DNA of 64,000 nt from Trichomonas vaginalis G3 (Eukaryota > Parabasalia > Trichomonadida > Trichomonadidae): NCBI RefSeq assembly GCF_026262505.1, contig NC_067203.1, forward strand, positions 12,350,392 through 12,414,391, written 5' to 3'. The notes beneath the pieces were generated by a model that was not told where the DNA came from, ran no database searches, and saw only the letters and a list, made by a program, of their open reading frames with translations. Position 1 is the first letter of the stretch, and each line of letters starts with the position of its first letter. This document shows positions 26,434 through 36,900 of the stretch, piece by piece. A program made the position numbers and the translations under genes.

Positions 26434-28296
26434 ATGGCTTTTCCTCTGATATTTTGTGTTTTTGAAGCAATATATAATTTTTCATATACTGGGGAATCCC
26501 AGAATAGAACACTTGAACCAGGATTTTATAAATTAGAAGTTTGGGGGGCAAATGGATGTGGATCCAGTTACGACTACGAACCATATGGTATAGGAGGTAG
26601 AGGAGGATATTCTATTGGCTATTTAAACCTAGAAGAGCGAACAACAGTCTATATCCAAGTTGGTGGTGTTGGGAATATTTCAATCTCTGGATTGGCAGCA
26701 GGTGGATACAATGGAGGTGGATGCGCATGGGGACATAACTCAGACGATTCTCGAGCGCATGGTGGTGGAGGTGGAACAGACATCAGAATCAATGAAGATA
26801 GCAATTATTCACGCGTAATTGTTGCAGGGGGCGGTGGAGGTGGTGGAGCAACTGGTGGAGAAAGAGGATATTATGGAGGTGGTCTAACTGGAGGTGGAAA
26901 TTCAGCTACTCAAAATTCATCATCAAATGGAGGTGATTTCTTTCAAGGAGCACATACCGGAAATTGTGGAGGGGGTGGAAGGGGAGGTTGGTACGGTGGA
27001 GGTACTTATCGTGGCTCTCAAACAAAGCCAACAAAAGGCATATCCAATTGTTATAATTCAGGAGGTAGTGGAGGTAGCGGTTATGTTTACACAGAATCAA
27101 CAGCAAAAGACTATCCAAATGGATGCAAACTAACATCGAAATACTACTTGACAGATGCATCTACATTTGGTGGATATCAACAAATCACAGAACCAGACGG
27201 AAGAAAATCATACGGACATTCAAGAAATGGATTTGCAAGAATTACATATCAATACGGTTATGAACCATGCAATTATTTCCTTATTGATAATGAATTTATT
27301 GTGAAAGGATTCCGCAGTGGCAACTGCAAAAAAATCGTAGAGATAAAACCGACTTTGGATGGTTACAATGTTGTTTCTATTGAAAATAATGCATTTAAAG
27401 GTCAAAGTTGTATCGAAGAAGTAAAGTTACCAGAAACAATTAGAGAAATTGGTTCTAGTGCATTTGAGAATTGCGTTAATCTTGTTAGAGTTTCATCTGC
27501 TACTTTGTCAAAACTAATATCAATTGGTGATTCAGCATTTAAAGGATGCTTTTCACTAAATTCAATAGGAGTTACTGCATTTGGAAGTGATTCAATCCAT
27601 ATATTGAATCTTTCATATTGCAACTCATTAAAGACCATCCCTTCTTTTGCATTCAAAGATTGCACAAAAATTGTAGAAGTACATCTTCCACAAGAGTTAG
27701 AGAACATTGGAGATAATGCATTTGAGAACTGTGAGTCATTAAGACACATAAATCTTCAGTTCAACTTAAAGTTGGCTGGAAGATATTGTTTCAATGGTTG
27801 CAGGAGTCTTAAAAAGATTAATATTCCTTATTCGCTGGATAAAATAAGATCATTCATGTTCGGTTCCAGTGGAATTGAAACTGTTTTAATTCACTCGGAT
27901 GCAGTTGTTGATGGCTATGCATTCTATAACTGTAATTATCTGAAAAGAGTTGAGATATTTGATAACGCTATCGTGATGCCCAATGCTTTCTCTAATTGTG
28001 CAAACATCCAAAAAGTTGTTGTGTATGAATACGTAACTCTTTATGATAATTCTTTTGATACTATCAGTTCAAGCGTTTATTATTTCGGAACAACTGATGT
28101 TTGCTACCCAAGCAGTGAAGATGGGTTAAAGAAAATCAACACTACAGTCTACGTAAGGAATGAGTATCCATCAGATAAATTCTGTGAAATACAGATTGTA
28201 AAATGTACTTCTGGTTCTGTTCAATCAAGCAAGTGTTTAAACACTCCGTATTACGATAGTGTGCAAAGATTGGCATTGAGAACCCAGAGAAAGTGA
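26434..28296 (+). CDS. glycine-rich domain / BspA-type leucine-rich-repeat protein (copy 2)
   Basis: 620 residues, paralogue of the gene at 21366. The same order is seen: short hydrophobic N-terminus (MAFPLIFCVFEA), glycine-rich domain to about residue 265 (LEPGFYKLEVWGANGCG, GGYNGGG, VIVAGGGGGGG), then LRR_5 repeats to ~570 and a short C-terminal cysteine-containing segment ending basic (RLALRTQRK). It is 49 residues shorter than copy 1, mostly from loss of LRR units in the middle. Stretches near the 3' end are nearly identical at DNA level between copies, while the middle has diverged, suggesting duplication with later gene conversion. Likely secreted or surface-exposed; no membrane anchor seen. 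Confidence 0.88.
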   Translation: MAFPLIFCVFEAIYNFSYTGESQNRTLEPGFYKLEVWGANGCGSSYDYEPYGIGGRGGYSIGYLNLEERTTVYIQVGGVGNISISGLAAGGYNGGGCAWGHNSDDSRAHGGGGGTDIRINEDSNYSRVIVAGGGGGGGATGGERGYYGGGLTGGGNSATQNSSSNGGDFFQGAHTGNCGGGGRGGWYGGGTYRGSQTKPTKGISNCYNSGGSGGSGYVYTESTAKDYPNGCKLTSKYYLTDASTFGGYQQITEPDGRKSYGHSRNGFARITYQYGYEPCNYFLIDNEFIVKGFRSGNCKKIVEIKPTLDGYNVVSIENNAFKGQSCIEEVKLPETIREIGSSAFENCVNLVRVSSATLSKLISIGDSAFKGCFSLNSIGVTAFGSDSIHILNLSYCNSLKTIPSFAFKDCTKIVEVHLPQELENIGDNAFENCESLRHINLQFNLKLAGRYCFNGCRSLKKINIPYSLDKIRSFMFGSSGIETVLIHSDAVVDGYAFYNCNYLKRVEIFDNAIVMPNAFSNCANIQKVVVYEYVTLYDNSFDTISSSVYYFGTTDVCYPSSEDGLKKINTTVYVRNEYPSDKFCEIQIVKCTSGSVQSSKCLNTPYYDSVQRLALRTQRK

Positions 28297-28599
28297 TGAT
28301 ATTTTTATATATATGTTTTTTTTTGTTTGTAAATATTATTTTTTTGTATGCAACTTTTTTTTTTGATTTGAGATAGAGTCAATTGCATTGTTTGTATGTC
28401 AAATATGAAGAAGACGAGACCGAATATATCTGTTTTGAGTGTTTAATTTGATAAATTGAGTTTAGGTGAAAAGTTAAGCTTGTTTATAATTGGAGTAGTC
28501 ATATTATGTTTTGTCATCTTTATTGGCTGTGTTTTCCCGGTCTGAAGAAAAGATTGAAATAACGACCACGAAAGAGAGTCTAATTTTTTTTTATATTTT

Positions 28600-29040
28600 A
28601 TGTCAAGTAAATCTGTTCTTTTTGTATGCCTTGGCAACATTTGCCGCTCCCCAGCTGCCGAAGGAATCTGCAGAAGCATGGCTAAGCACCTACATGTTGA
28701 TTCTTGCGGAACTGGACCATGGCATGTTGGCCAACATCCAGATAGTCGTTCAATAACAGCATGCAAGAACCACAACATCGACATCAAAAGCCATGTTGCA
28801 AGAACAATCAAGAAAAATGACTGGCAAACATTTGACGTAATTGCTGCATTAGACCAATCAATTTACAATGAGCTCAAAGACATGATGCCTGCAAAATCTA
28901 AATCAAAATTAGTGCTTTTTAACGCACCACGCGGAATTGACGACCCTTACTATGGCGGACAAGACGGATTTGAAAATATGTACTCAATCATCTCTGGTCA
29001 CATGCCAACATTCCTTAAGGAAAACGATCTTCTCGAATAA
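28600..29040 (+). CDS. low-molecular-weight protein tyrosine phosphatase
   Basis: 146 residues from ATG 28600. The P-loop VCLGNICRSP near the N-terminus gives the C-x5-R-S signature (C10, R16), and the general acid lies in IDDPYYGG (D115 before P116), both at the usual positions. The enzyme hydrolyses phosphotyrosine in cytoplasmic proteins through a cysteinyl-phosphate intermediate. Length is typical for the family (about 140-160). The tyrosine pair after the DP motif (PYYGG) matches the site phosphorylated in many members. It is a single compact domain with no signal peptide. The stop overlaps TAAA. Confidence 0.93.
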   Translation: MSSKSVLFVCLGNICRSPAAEGICRSMAKHLHVDSCGTGPWHVGQHPDSRSITACKNHNIDIKSHVARTIKKNDWQTFDVIAALDQSIYNELKDMMPAKSKSKLVLFNAPRGIDDPYYGGQDGFENMYSIISGHMPTFLKENDLLE

Positions 29041-29584
29041 ATCTATTATATATCTGATATACCGTATAGCGAAAAAACTTTTAATTTCAATACAAATTTA
29101 ATACGCTTCAATTACAATGGTTATAATTAGATGTTTAATATGAATTTTAATTAGCTAAGATTTTCACAATCTTTTACTTGTTTTACTATGAATTTACAAA
29201 CAAAAATTCAAATTTCAATGGGTAAATATGTTAAAAGAGAATATGACTTTGCAATTAACAGAAAATTACTATTATGATTACTTCCATTAATGAAAATCCT
29301 TCAATATTTTAATTTGATGATTAATCATCCTATATTTTAGAATCTATAGGGAGAGATTGGGATAATTCATGGAAAAATTTAGTTCTTACCATACGAATTC
29401 AGAAACTCTTTAGTTTTTTAAATAATTTTTGTTTTATTTTAACGATATTCAAGATTTTTAATACCATTATACTTTACTTTAGAATGTAACTATAATAAAC
29501 AATTAGTGAAACCTCTTTTGATATTATGTAATGTATAATTTTTTATTTTGTAATAATAAACAAAATATAAGTTTATTATGTGTT
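29041..29584. other. AT-rich intergenic stretch
   Basis: Nothing recognisable: no gene, no repeat with clear arms. It separates two convergent genes and therefore probably holds only 3' ends. Confidence 0.6.
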
Positions 29585-30646
29585 TTATGATACTTGGATA
29601 TCACTTAAATTATCAGGGAATAAGTTGAGGCTGTTCATTACAAATTCCCATAAGATAATTACGGGAACAATAAAGATCAGTGTCCATAAGATAACTGTGG
29701 AAATAACATTTGATCCACAGTTTAATGATTCGGCTAAAATGAAAGCAGAGTTCGCTGTTGGTAGCATAGATAATATAATGCATTGTCTTGCAAGCCTGTT
29801 ATCAAGTTTAAATGCAACTGCCAATCCTAAAGAAACTAAAGGATAAATAATGAATCTTATTACCAAACAGATAATTAAATGATACCACTTGCAAGCTACA
29901 AATGACTCTTGATGAAGGAATCGTCCTAAGCCGAAAAGAGCAAGATAACCAATACAAGCTCCATAGTATGTTGTAAATTTGTTTAAAAAGATAGGTGGCT
30001 TTACACCAATAGCAGACCAAATTAAACCGGCACAGTTTCCGACAACAATAGGATTCTTGAGTGCCGCGTAAAAAGCCATAAGGATGTCCTTTGGTTTTGT
30101 TCTTAAATCATCTTGATTAACATCATCTTTGTTGTAATTATCTCCTAACTCTTCAAGCCTCTTCTTCTTTTCAAGTTTAATTGCTCTGATCTTTGATCCA
30201 ATAATGAAAAGAGGAACTGAAATAATGCAATTTCCAAATGATGCAATACCAGGAACAACATCATATGATGTACCCCAGATTGATTCGAAAATTGGAAGAC
30301 CAATAATGATGTAATTAATGTAACATGAGGCACAAACAGTTGCCAAGTAAACTTCTAAAGTATCTTCAAATTTAAAGAAGAAAACTCCGCCACAAAGTAC
30401 ATGAATTAAAATGCTTGATAACAATGAGTTAATAAGAGGCTTTGGGGAAATGTCCTTAAATGGCGTTTCTGCAATTGAGTCAAAGAGAAGTAGAGGAAAT
30501 GCAATTGTTCCTGAAAATTTCGAAAATCCCTTAAAAGCAGGACCTTCGAACATCTTGAATATCGAGCCAAAGTAGCCCAGCAATATTACAAGAAGCATCG
30601 CTGCAGATTCTTCAATAACATTGATGTACGTAGTAGAAGAAACCAT
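29585..30646 (-). CDS. auxin-efflux-carrier family (PIN-like/AEC) membrane permease
   Basis: 353 residues from the first true ATG at 30646; a TTG seven codons earlier is not a plausible start. There are about ten hydrophobic segments in a 5+5 pattern around a charged cytoplasmic loop (residues ~155-195, KKKRLEELGDNYNKDDVNQ). Family landmarks are the first-helix GYFGSIFKMF, the NYIIIGLPIFESIWG stretch in helix 4, and the second-half LPTANSAFILAE segment with a helix-breaking proline. Members transport organic acids or auxin-like anions, in plasma or internal membranes; the substrate here is unknown. Trichomonads keep several AEC-type genes, so this is an ordinary member. Confidence 0.82.
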   Translation of the reverse strand: MVSSTTYINVIEESAAMLLVILLGYFGSIFKMFEGPAFKGFSKFSGTIAFPLLLFDSIAETPFKDISPKPLINSLLSSILIHVLCGGVFFFKFEDTLEVYLATVCASCYINYIIIGLPIFESIWGTSYDVVPGIASFGNCIISVPLFIIGSKIRAIKLEKKKRLEELGDNYNKDDVNQDDLRTKPKDILMAFYAALKNPIVVGNCAGLIWSAIGVKPPIFLNKFTTYYGACIGYLALFGLGRFLHQESFVACKWYHLIICLVIRFIIYPLVSLGLAVAFKLDNRLARQCIILSMLPTANSAFILAESLNCGSNVISTVILWTLIFIVPVIILWEFVMNSLNLFPDNLSDIQVS

Positions 30647-30939
30647 GAGGAAATTATGAAAGGTCAAAAAATTTTCTCTAATTTGAAAAGACTTGATTCA
30701 AATAACCGATTTCTTATCAAAATTGATAGTATGTTCAATTACGATATCATTATTTTTTTAATAAATGTATCCAATTAAACCATATAACTCCAATTATTGT
30801 AAAAATAACCATACTCTCATGATTGCTCTGATTTTGAGAGAGTCTCACAAATTTTTTGAATCAATTTGAAAGAACAAATTGAATTTTGAAGAGAACTTGA
30901 ATTAAAAGAGTGATTTTAACCGAGAAGAGGCATTGTTAC

Positions 30940-31660
30940 ATATTAAGTTCTGTCAAAATGTAAGCTATTGAATTTTTTGAGAGGGAAATAATTGTCGAGG
31001 AAGTAAAAAGTGACGCTTTAGGAAATATTATTAGAAATATGATAATAAATATATTTGGAAAAAATATGTTTTTTTCAAAAATTGAAATGCTCATAGAATA
31101 TTTTGAAATATGTAGGGAATTGAATTCGGTAATATATAATAAACAGGATTTTTAAATTTCAAGGAAAAATAGCTTTTGTGAATACTTTTGAGAACTCTTC
31201 TCAAAGATCATGATTCAAATATATTAAGGAGCCAAAATATTAGAGATGAGTTCACAATCAAAATTTTCTCACTTTTCTTCCAAATTGACATCCTTACTCA
31301 CCACTTTCAAGTTTTTCATACATATATCTTACCCATTCATTTGGAATACGAGGTCTCGAGTTTTCGTTCATTTTTTTTACTTTACAAAACTGTTTATTTT
31401 TCAGAATTTTTAAATTTGAAAAAATCCATTCTATATCTGATAAATAATATATTATTTTTCAATCAAAATATTTTGATTATCATCTCAAAAGTGTTCTCAA
31501 AACCTAGTTTTTCTTATTTTGGATAATCTTAATATTTATCTTATTATAAACTAATTGAACACCATATGTTTTTGTATACTTTTACAAAAAAATCGATAGA
31601 TTTGTGATACTTTCCCCGACGATAGAATTGAATAGCTTACATTTTGACAGAACTTAATAT
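30940..31660. mobile_element. mariner-like MITE with 30-bp perfect terminal inverted repeats
   Basis: Bases 30940-30969 are the exact reverse complement of 31631-31660, and a weaker match continues inward for several bases. If the outer TA dinucleotides (30941-30942 and 31658-31659) are the target duplication, each end begins TTAAGTTCTGTCAAAATG, a layout resembling mariner ends. The interior is AT-rich and has no transposase; a 112-codon frame inside begins at TTG and is not credible. This is a non-autonomous copy. Confidence 0.75.
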
Positions 31661-32038
31661 GGAACAGTAATATTGAAAAATAAATCCAAAACTACAATTC
31701 CAAATTTAAATTTGAAATTCTATTTCAATATCCATAGTCTACAGCATACTTTCCATTTCTTCTTGAACTTGTTGAAAAGTTATAACATTGGCGTCATTGC
31801 ATTATTTGCCGATTTATTCTTGATATTTAATTAAATTTTTATGAGATAGAATAAAATAAGTAAAAGAATTATTAAAATCAATTTGAATTCTAGCTTTGTT
31901 CAAATCATCATACAGCAATTCATCAAAATTATTCAATTCCATTTTAATTAGATGAAATGCAAAGAATTTATTTAAAAAATTCATTCTACACAATGTACAA
32001 ACTTGAAAAACATATTTTAAATAAATTTTAAAGATGAT

Positions 32039-32046
32039 TCATTTCC
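32039..32046 (+). promoter_or_regulatory. initiator-like motif
   Basis: TCATTTCC ends 10 bases before the ATG at 32057 and matches the TCA-Y-W-Y initiator pattern of trichomonads. Confidence 0.45.
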
Positions 32047-32056
32047 AAAAGTGACA

Positions 32057-33616
32057 ATGCCTGGTGGAGAGAACGAAGAACCAATTTTCCAAGTACTTCA
32101 GACTCTTCAGAATTCTGTTTACTTTCCACCAAATGTATTAGGACCAATACTTCTTGCTGGAAAGTATTGCAATTCTCAAGCTCTTCGCCGCTATACAGAA
32201 TTAATTTTAAAACACTTGGTTACGTCACTGAACCATGAATTGTTGAGTTCGAAATTTGGATCAAGCTCCTCATCAGATGAAGTCCAAATTGTTCCTGACA
32301 AAGAAACAGATGAAAGAGGAAAAATTTTAATTCGTCTTTTGCCTTTAATTGACAAAACAGCACTCGGACCAACTTTCTGCACAATCATTGAATGCTTAAA
32401 TAAGATCCCAATTAGCTTTGCTATCAAACTTAACGACATTAATCCGTATACTTTCTTATCTGTATTTAGCACAGATAAGGCTCGACAAAAAATATTCCAA
32501 TTATGCCCTCCATTGTTTGAAAAGATCGTAATTACCATTATCGGACCATTTTCTCAAGATTTAGTTGTTCTTGACTCTCTCATCTTTTCTTCCTACTTAG
32601 AATTCACACAAACAATTGATAAACCATTCTCCGAGCGTCTTGATGCAGTCCATACTCGTCTCTGCGATGAGTGCGCTTCAAAATTAGACGATCTCTGCAA
32701 AGATTCAAATGAATTATACCAAAGAGTCTTTGTTATATTATCAGATATCTGGGCTAAAACAGGAAATCCTCTTTTTGCAGCTCTTCAAATCGAACTTTCA
32801 AATCTCAGATCAAAAAGAGGTTTAAGATTAGATACAATACCTAAAACCGTTTACGATTTCATCTGTGGTATATCTATTCGTCCTCTCAATTACGAATTTA
32901 CAAGAAACGACTACATTTACGTTGAAGATACATTATTCAAGTGCAAGATCCTCAATTTCGTCTCCCAAGGTATCATAAACAATAGTGCTGCCAATAAATT
33001 CCCTGCTGATGACCCAATCTTAACAACTTACATTCAATTTTTATTACCTAATATTAATAACGACGATAGACTCGATTTACTTAACTATTTCGCAGCATTC
33101 GCAGCAGTTATTAAGTTTGACATCGAAATTGAGTACGAAAATTGCATTTCTGATATTTATAAGACAATTAAACGCGTAAACAACCAAGTTTTCACATATA
33201 CAGCACTTCTCATTGCATTTAGAATGAATGAGAAGACTCTTGTCCCAGTCAGAGACCTCATTGTTAAGATTTTCCAAGATATAGATTTAGTTCGCAGCAA
33301 AGACCTCTTTACCGGCTATGTAATAATGAGATCACTCGTGGTCAACGATAACTACGACCGATCAATGCTTATTTTCACTTGGTGCGATGATGTCATCAAA
33401 GTTTTGTTGTCTTGGTGTATTGATGACCCAGAATTCAGCACTTTGTTCGTATTATTCCTCAAGGAGATAGAATCAAAGAATAGTTTCCTGTTTGCTGATA
33501 AAACAAAACAATATATGACAGAATACGTTGATATTATGTCTAATCTTCATATATCGTTCAACCAGGATAGCCCTATGTATACTCCTTATATGGAACTTAC
33601 CTCAAAATATTTGTAA
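32057..33616 (+). CDS. helical-repeat protein, candidate NELF-B (COBRA1)-like subunit
   Basis: 519 residues from ATG 32057; the frame also has a GTG two codons earlier. All-helical, acidic, no membrane span or signal. Several stretches parallel NELF-B in order: PLIDKTALGPTFCTIIECLN with a following KIPISFAIKL (residues ~95-130), then ELYQRVFVILSDIWAKTGNP and LFAALQIELSNLRSKRGLRL (~205-250), and a C-terminal pattern of helix pairs. NELF-B is part of the negative elongation factor that holds RNA polymerase II near promoters. The resemblance was judged by eye from memory of the animal protein and is weak; a generic HEAT-type protein is the main alternative. No intron; stop overlaps TAAA. Confidence 0.4.
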   Translation: MPGGENEEPIFQVLQTLQNSVYFPPNVLGPILLAGKYCNSQALRRYTELILKHLVTSLNHELLSSKFGSSSSSDEVQIVPDKETDERGKILIRLLPLIDKTALGPTFCTIIECLNKIPISFAIKLNDINPYTFLSVFSTDKARQKIFQLCPPLFEKIVITIIGPFSQDLVVLDSLIFSSYLEFTQTIDKPFSERLDAVHTRLCDECASKLDDLCKDSNELYQRVFVILSDIWAKTGNPLFAALQIELSNLRSKRGLRLDTIPKTVYDFICGISIRPLNYEFTRNDYIYVEDTLFKCKILNFVSQGIINNSAANKFPADDPILTTYIQFLLPNINNDDRLDLLNYFAAFAAVIKFDIEIEYENCISDIYKTIKRVNNQVFTYTALLIAFRMNEKTLVPVRDLIVKIFQDIDLVRSKDLFTGYVIMRSLVVNDNYDRSMLIFTWCDDVIKVLLSWCIDDPEFSTLFVLFLKEIESKNSFLFADKTKQYMTEYVDIMSNLHISFNQDSPMYTPYMELTSKYL

Positions 33617-33997
33617 AATAAAAAAAATTTATAAATTTATAAAAATTAAACTTTTTATTTTAAAAAATCAAGACCTACCAAATAATAGTTAATGAATCAT
33701 TCATAAATTTTATATCAAATTTGAATGATCTTTTAGATTTTTTAATATATGATCTTATAACAAGATTTTCCAAATTAGCACCCATAGTAATGTAGAAATA
33801 AAAGCTGAATTTCGAAAAATTTCCTAAATTTTTCATTCAAAATTTTGAAATTAGATTTTTTTACATTCTAAGTCTAATAAATTAATCAATCACATGATAA
33901 GGAATTCATATCTGTGTAATTTAATCCAAAATATTTGAGATTAGTATAAAAAAATCTCAAAGAAGAATTTTTTCACGTTATTCTTGAAAACAAAGAG
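33617..33997. other. AT-rich intergenic stretch
   Basis: Nothing beyond AT-rich sequence. A TTTCACGTTATTC segment ~20 bases before the dynein start could act as an initiator. Confidence 0.5.
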
Positions 33998-36900
33998 ATG
34001 TCTGAACGTGTTACTCGGGCGCGTGACCGTCTTACATCAAATGAGAAAGAAATTATGAAAAAGCGAGCATTAAGCCACAAACTCGGAAAACTTAATCCGG
34101 ATGAAGCTGTTAAAATTCCCAAAATCGGTGAATGGAATCTTGGACAAACAAAAGTAGCGCCAGATGAGAAGGATCTTGATATTCTAAATCAGCCAGTGGA
34201 TATGGGTCCACTTGATCCTTTACAAAATGCGCCACCAATTTCAGCAATTATTGATTTTAATCCGAAAAAACCTAAAACTATTCGTGCTAATTCACGTTTT
34301 GATGCACCTTACAAAATCAAAGCTCCACCTCCAGTAACAGAACCTTTGTATACCGGTGGTCAAGCGCCAAAATCTTTTCCAGCAGGAACTACATCCTCTG
34401 ACATCAGTCAAATCATGGTATCCAAAACGAAACAAGCACCAAAACCCTTACCACCACTACAAGAATCTCCGCGCATTGAATCTACAGACTTCTTTTTACC
34501 AATTGAATTATTCGATGATTCAAATTACGAGCAATATCCATTAGAGTATTTACTTCAACACCCTGATGCATTCTCCAAGTATACAGTTATAAATATGGGC
34601 ACTGTATGGAAAAAATGCAAAGTATTAGAATACTTTCCAGAAAACAAGCTATTTACTATACAATGGGAAAAATCAACACAGAAAAAGAAAGTTACGCGCT
34701 TCAATCTACGTTTTGAATGCGAAGATGAAGCAAAATTTAATAAAAGAATCGAAGCAGCGAAAGAAGGCTGCAGAGCATACGAAATGGAGTTCCGATTGAA
34801 TTCTCGTATCAACCAGATGCCTACAACAGATTTACCTGAACTTCCTGACCAAGAAATTTCAAAAATAACGGATTTGGCCAAAAAACGCACTACCAAAGAA
34901 TATCCTAAGCTTCTAAACAATCTCTCCACAGAGATCAAAGATGAATACAAACGATTGAACAATACCCTAGATTTTGCTTATAATCTCGAATTAAATCCTT
35001 TGATACCAGATAGAGACGAATTCCTATCATTAATAACAAAACCACCTGTCAATCAAGAGTTTGGCCTTGTTACAACTAATATTCTCACTTTTCCCGAAGT
35101 CAAGCAAAATATTATTGATGAACATCCATACGAAAACGACGTAATACTTAGTTGTATACAGAAAATGTTTCTTACCATACAACAATACGCCGATCTGACG
35201 TTTTTAAGTGGATCATCAAATAAATTAATAACTCTTGAAGCATTTATCGCCGATCAATATCAAATGCTTGCTGAAAATGGCAAAGTATATCGTGGCCGGA
35301 TCCAAGAAACACTAGAATCGCTTGCAAGTACCACAGTCACTCAAGTATTGAATAAATCTGGTCAAAAAGAAATCCATCGATTGGAGAAAATGGTTAATAC
35401 TGCTGTAAGAATGACAAATTCACAAGCGATTCTTAGCGCCCAGAAAACGCTTGACCAATACTTGAATATTTTCCAACAACACATTGATAATGAAAAAGAA
35501 ATTCCTCCACAATTTTTATTGGATCTTATTTTTGATGGTGATAAAGGTTTACAAGTTATTCCATCCCCTGAATCATTCATTGATCAAATAGTATCAGTAT
35601 TACCTCAACTGGAATCAACTTTACTTGATATACCAACAATTGTTATGCCAATGGTCGAATTCAACATTTCTAACATGTTTTTTGAGAATACAATACAAGA
35701 TATAAACGAAACACACGATTTACTTGAAGAAACTCTTAAAAAACTGTTTGAAAAAGTGAATGAATTCCTTGATAGTTATCGTTTCTTTGAATCTAGTTTA
35801 TCAATAAACACTGATAATTTTATAAAGGAATTCGATCCAGATGGAAACAGACCATTGGAAGATTACCACAAACAAATAAAAGAACTACAAAATACTACAA
35901 GAATATTGACACAAGAAATGAAACCAAAAGTTGCAATAGGACCTTTTGAAATACAATGTGCTTCTTTCTGTGAAATGATGGCATTTCATACTCATGAAAA
36001 CTATACTTTGTTATTAAAACAATTCAAACAATACGCATCAAGAGATGTAAAACAGTTACAAGAAGTATTTGACAATATTATGGAGAAATTAAAAGTTATG
36101 CCAACAACTCCTGAAGAACTGAATGAATTAAAGAATTTCGCAACACAAGTTAAAAACAAAGATGAAGAAAGGAAACAAATAATCAAGAAAATCAATGAAA
36201 GATATGATTTCTTGAGCTCTTATCAGTTCGAAATATCAAATGAAGAAGCAGATGAATACTACAAATTGTTGTCAATGCCAAACAAATTGACATTGATGCT
36301 GGATGACGCAGAAAGAACTGTACAAGTTGAAAGAATAAGAATGATTAAAGATTTAAGAACAAATCAAAAGAGTTTGGAACAAGAAACAACAGAAATTTCC
36401 AAACAAATACCTTTAATTATCACAAAATACCAAGATTTGGAAGATTCAATAGAAGCTTATGACGCAGTTACTGAAGTTGATAAAGAATTACATAGATTGA
36501 AAGATTTGGACTCGAAATATTCCAATCAAGATGAAATCTTCGGTTTCGATGCTGCTCCTTGTCGTCCTCTTGATAAATTATGTCAAGAATTCGCTCCGAT
36601 AAGTATGTTATGGAATCTTGCAAGTGAATGGAATTCTACAAGTTCACAATGGCTTGATACTCCTTTCTTGCAAACTAAACCTGATCAAATGAATAATTTC
36701 ATTGCTTTGTGTATCAAGAAAATCCAAAAACTCAAAAAAGATTTGTTGAATCACCAGGATTTAATGAACCATGTTTTGTTACCTTTGGCTGATGCAATTA
36801 ATAAATTCAAGCAGCCATTGCAATTAGTGTCTAAATTAAGACATTTAGGTATCAAAACAAAACATTGGGAACAAATCTCTGAAATTGTTGGATTTAACTG

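Larger units (their letters stand above)
30647..32056. other. 1.4-kb intergenic stretch containing a MITE
   Basis: Divergent spacer between the permease and the gene at 32057. Apart from the 721-bp inverted-repeat unit, it is AT-rich with no gene seen. Confidence 0.6.

Noticed and set aside
30646-30667. Longer N-termini starting at TTG or GTG (e.g. 16479, 30667, 32051, 48405, 52850)
   Set aside because: Nuclear eukaryotic genes start at ATG; the first in-frame ATG downstream gives better N-termini, in two cases right after an initiator-like motif.
31188-31526. 112-codon frame inside the 721-bp inverted-repeat unit as a transposase
   Set aside because: Begins at TTG, is dominated by F/I/L/S from AT-rich DNA and lacks any DDE-type pattern.
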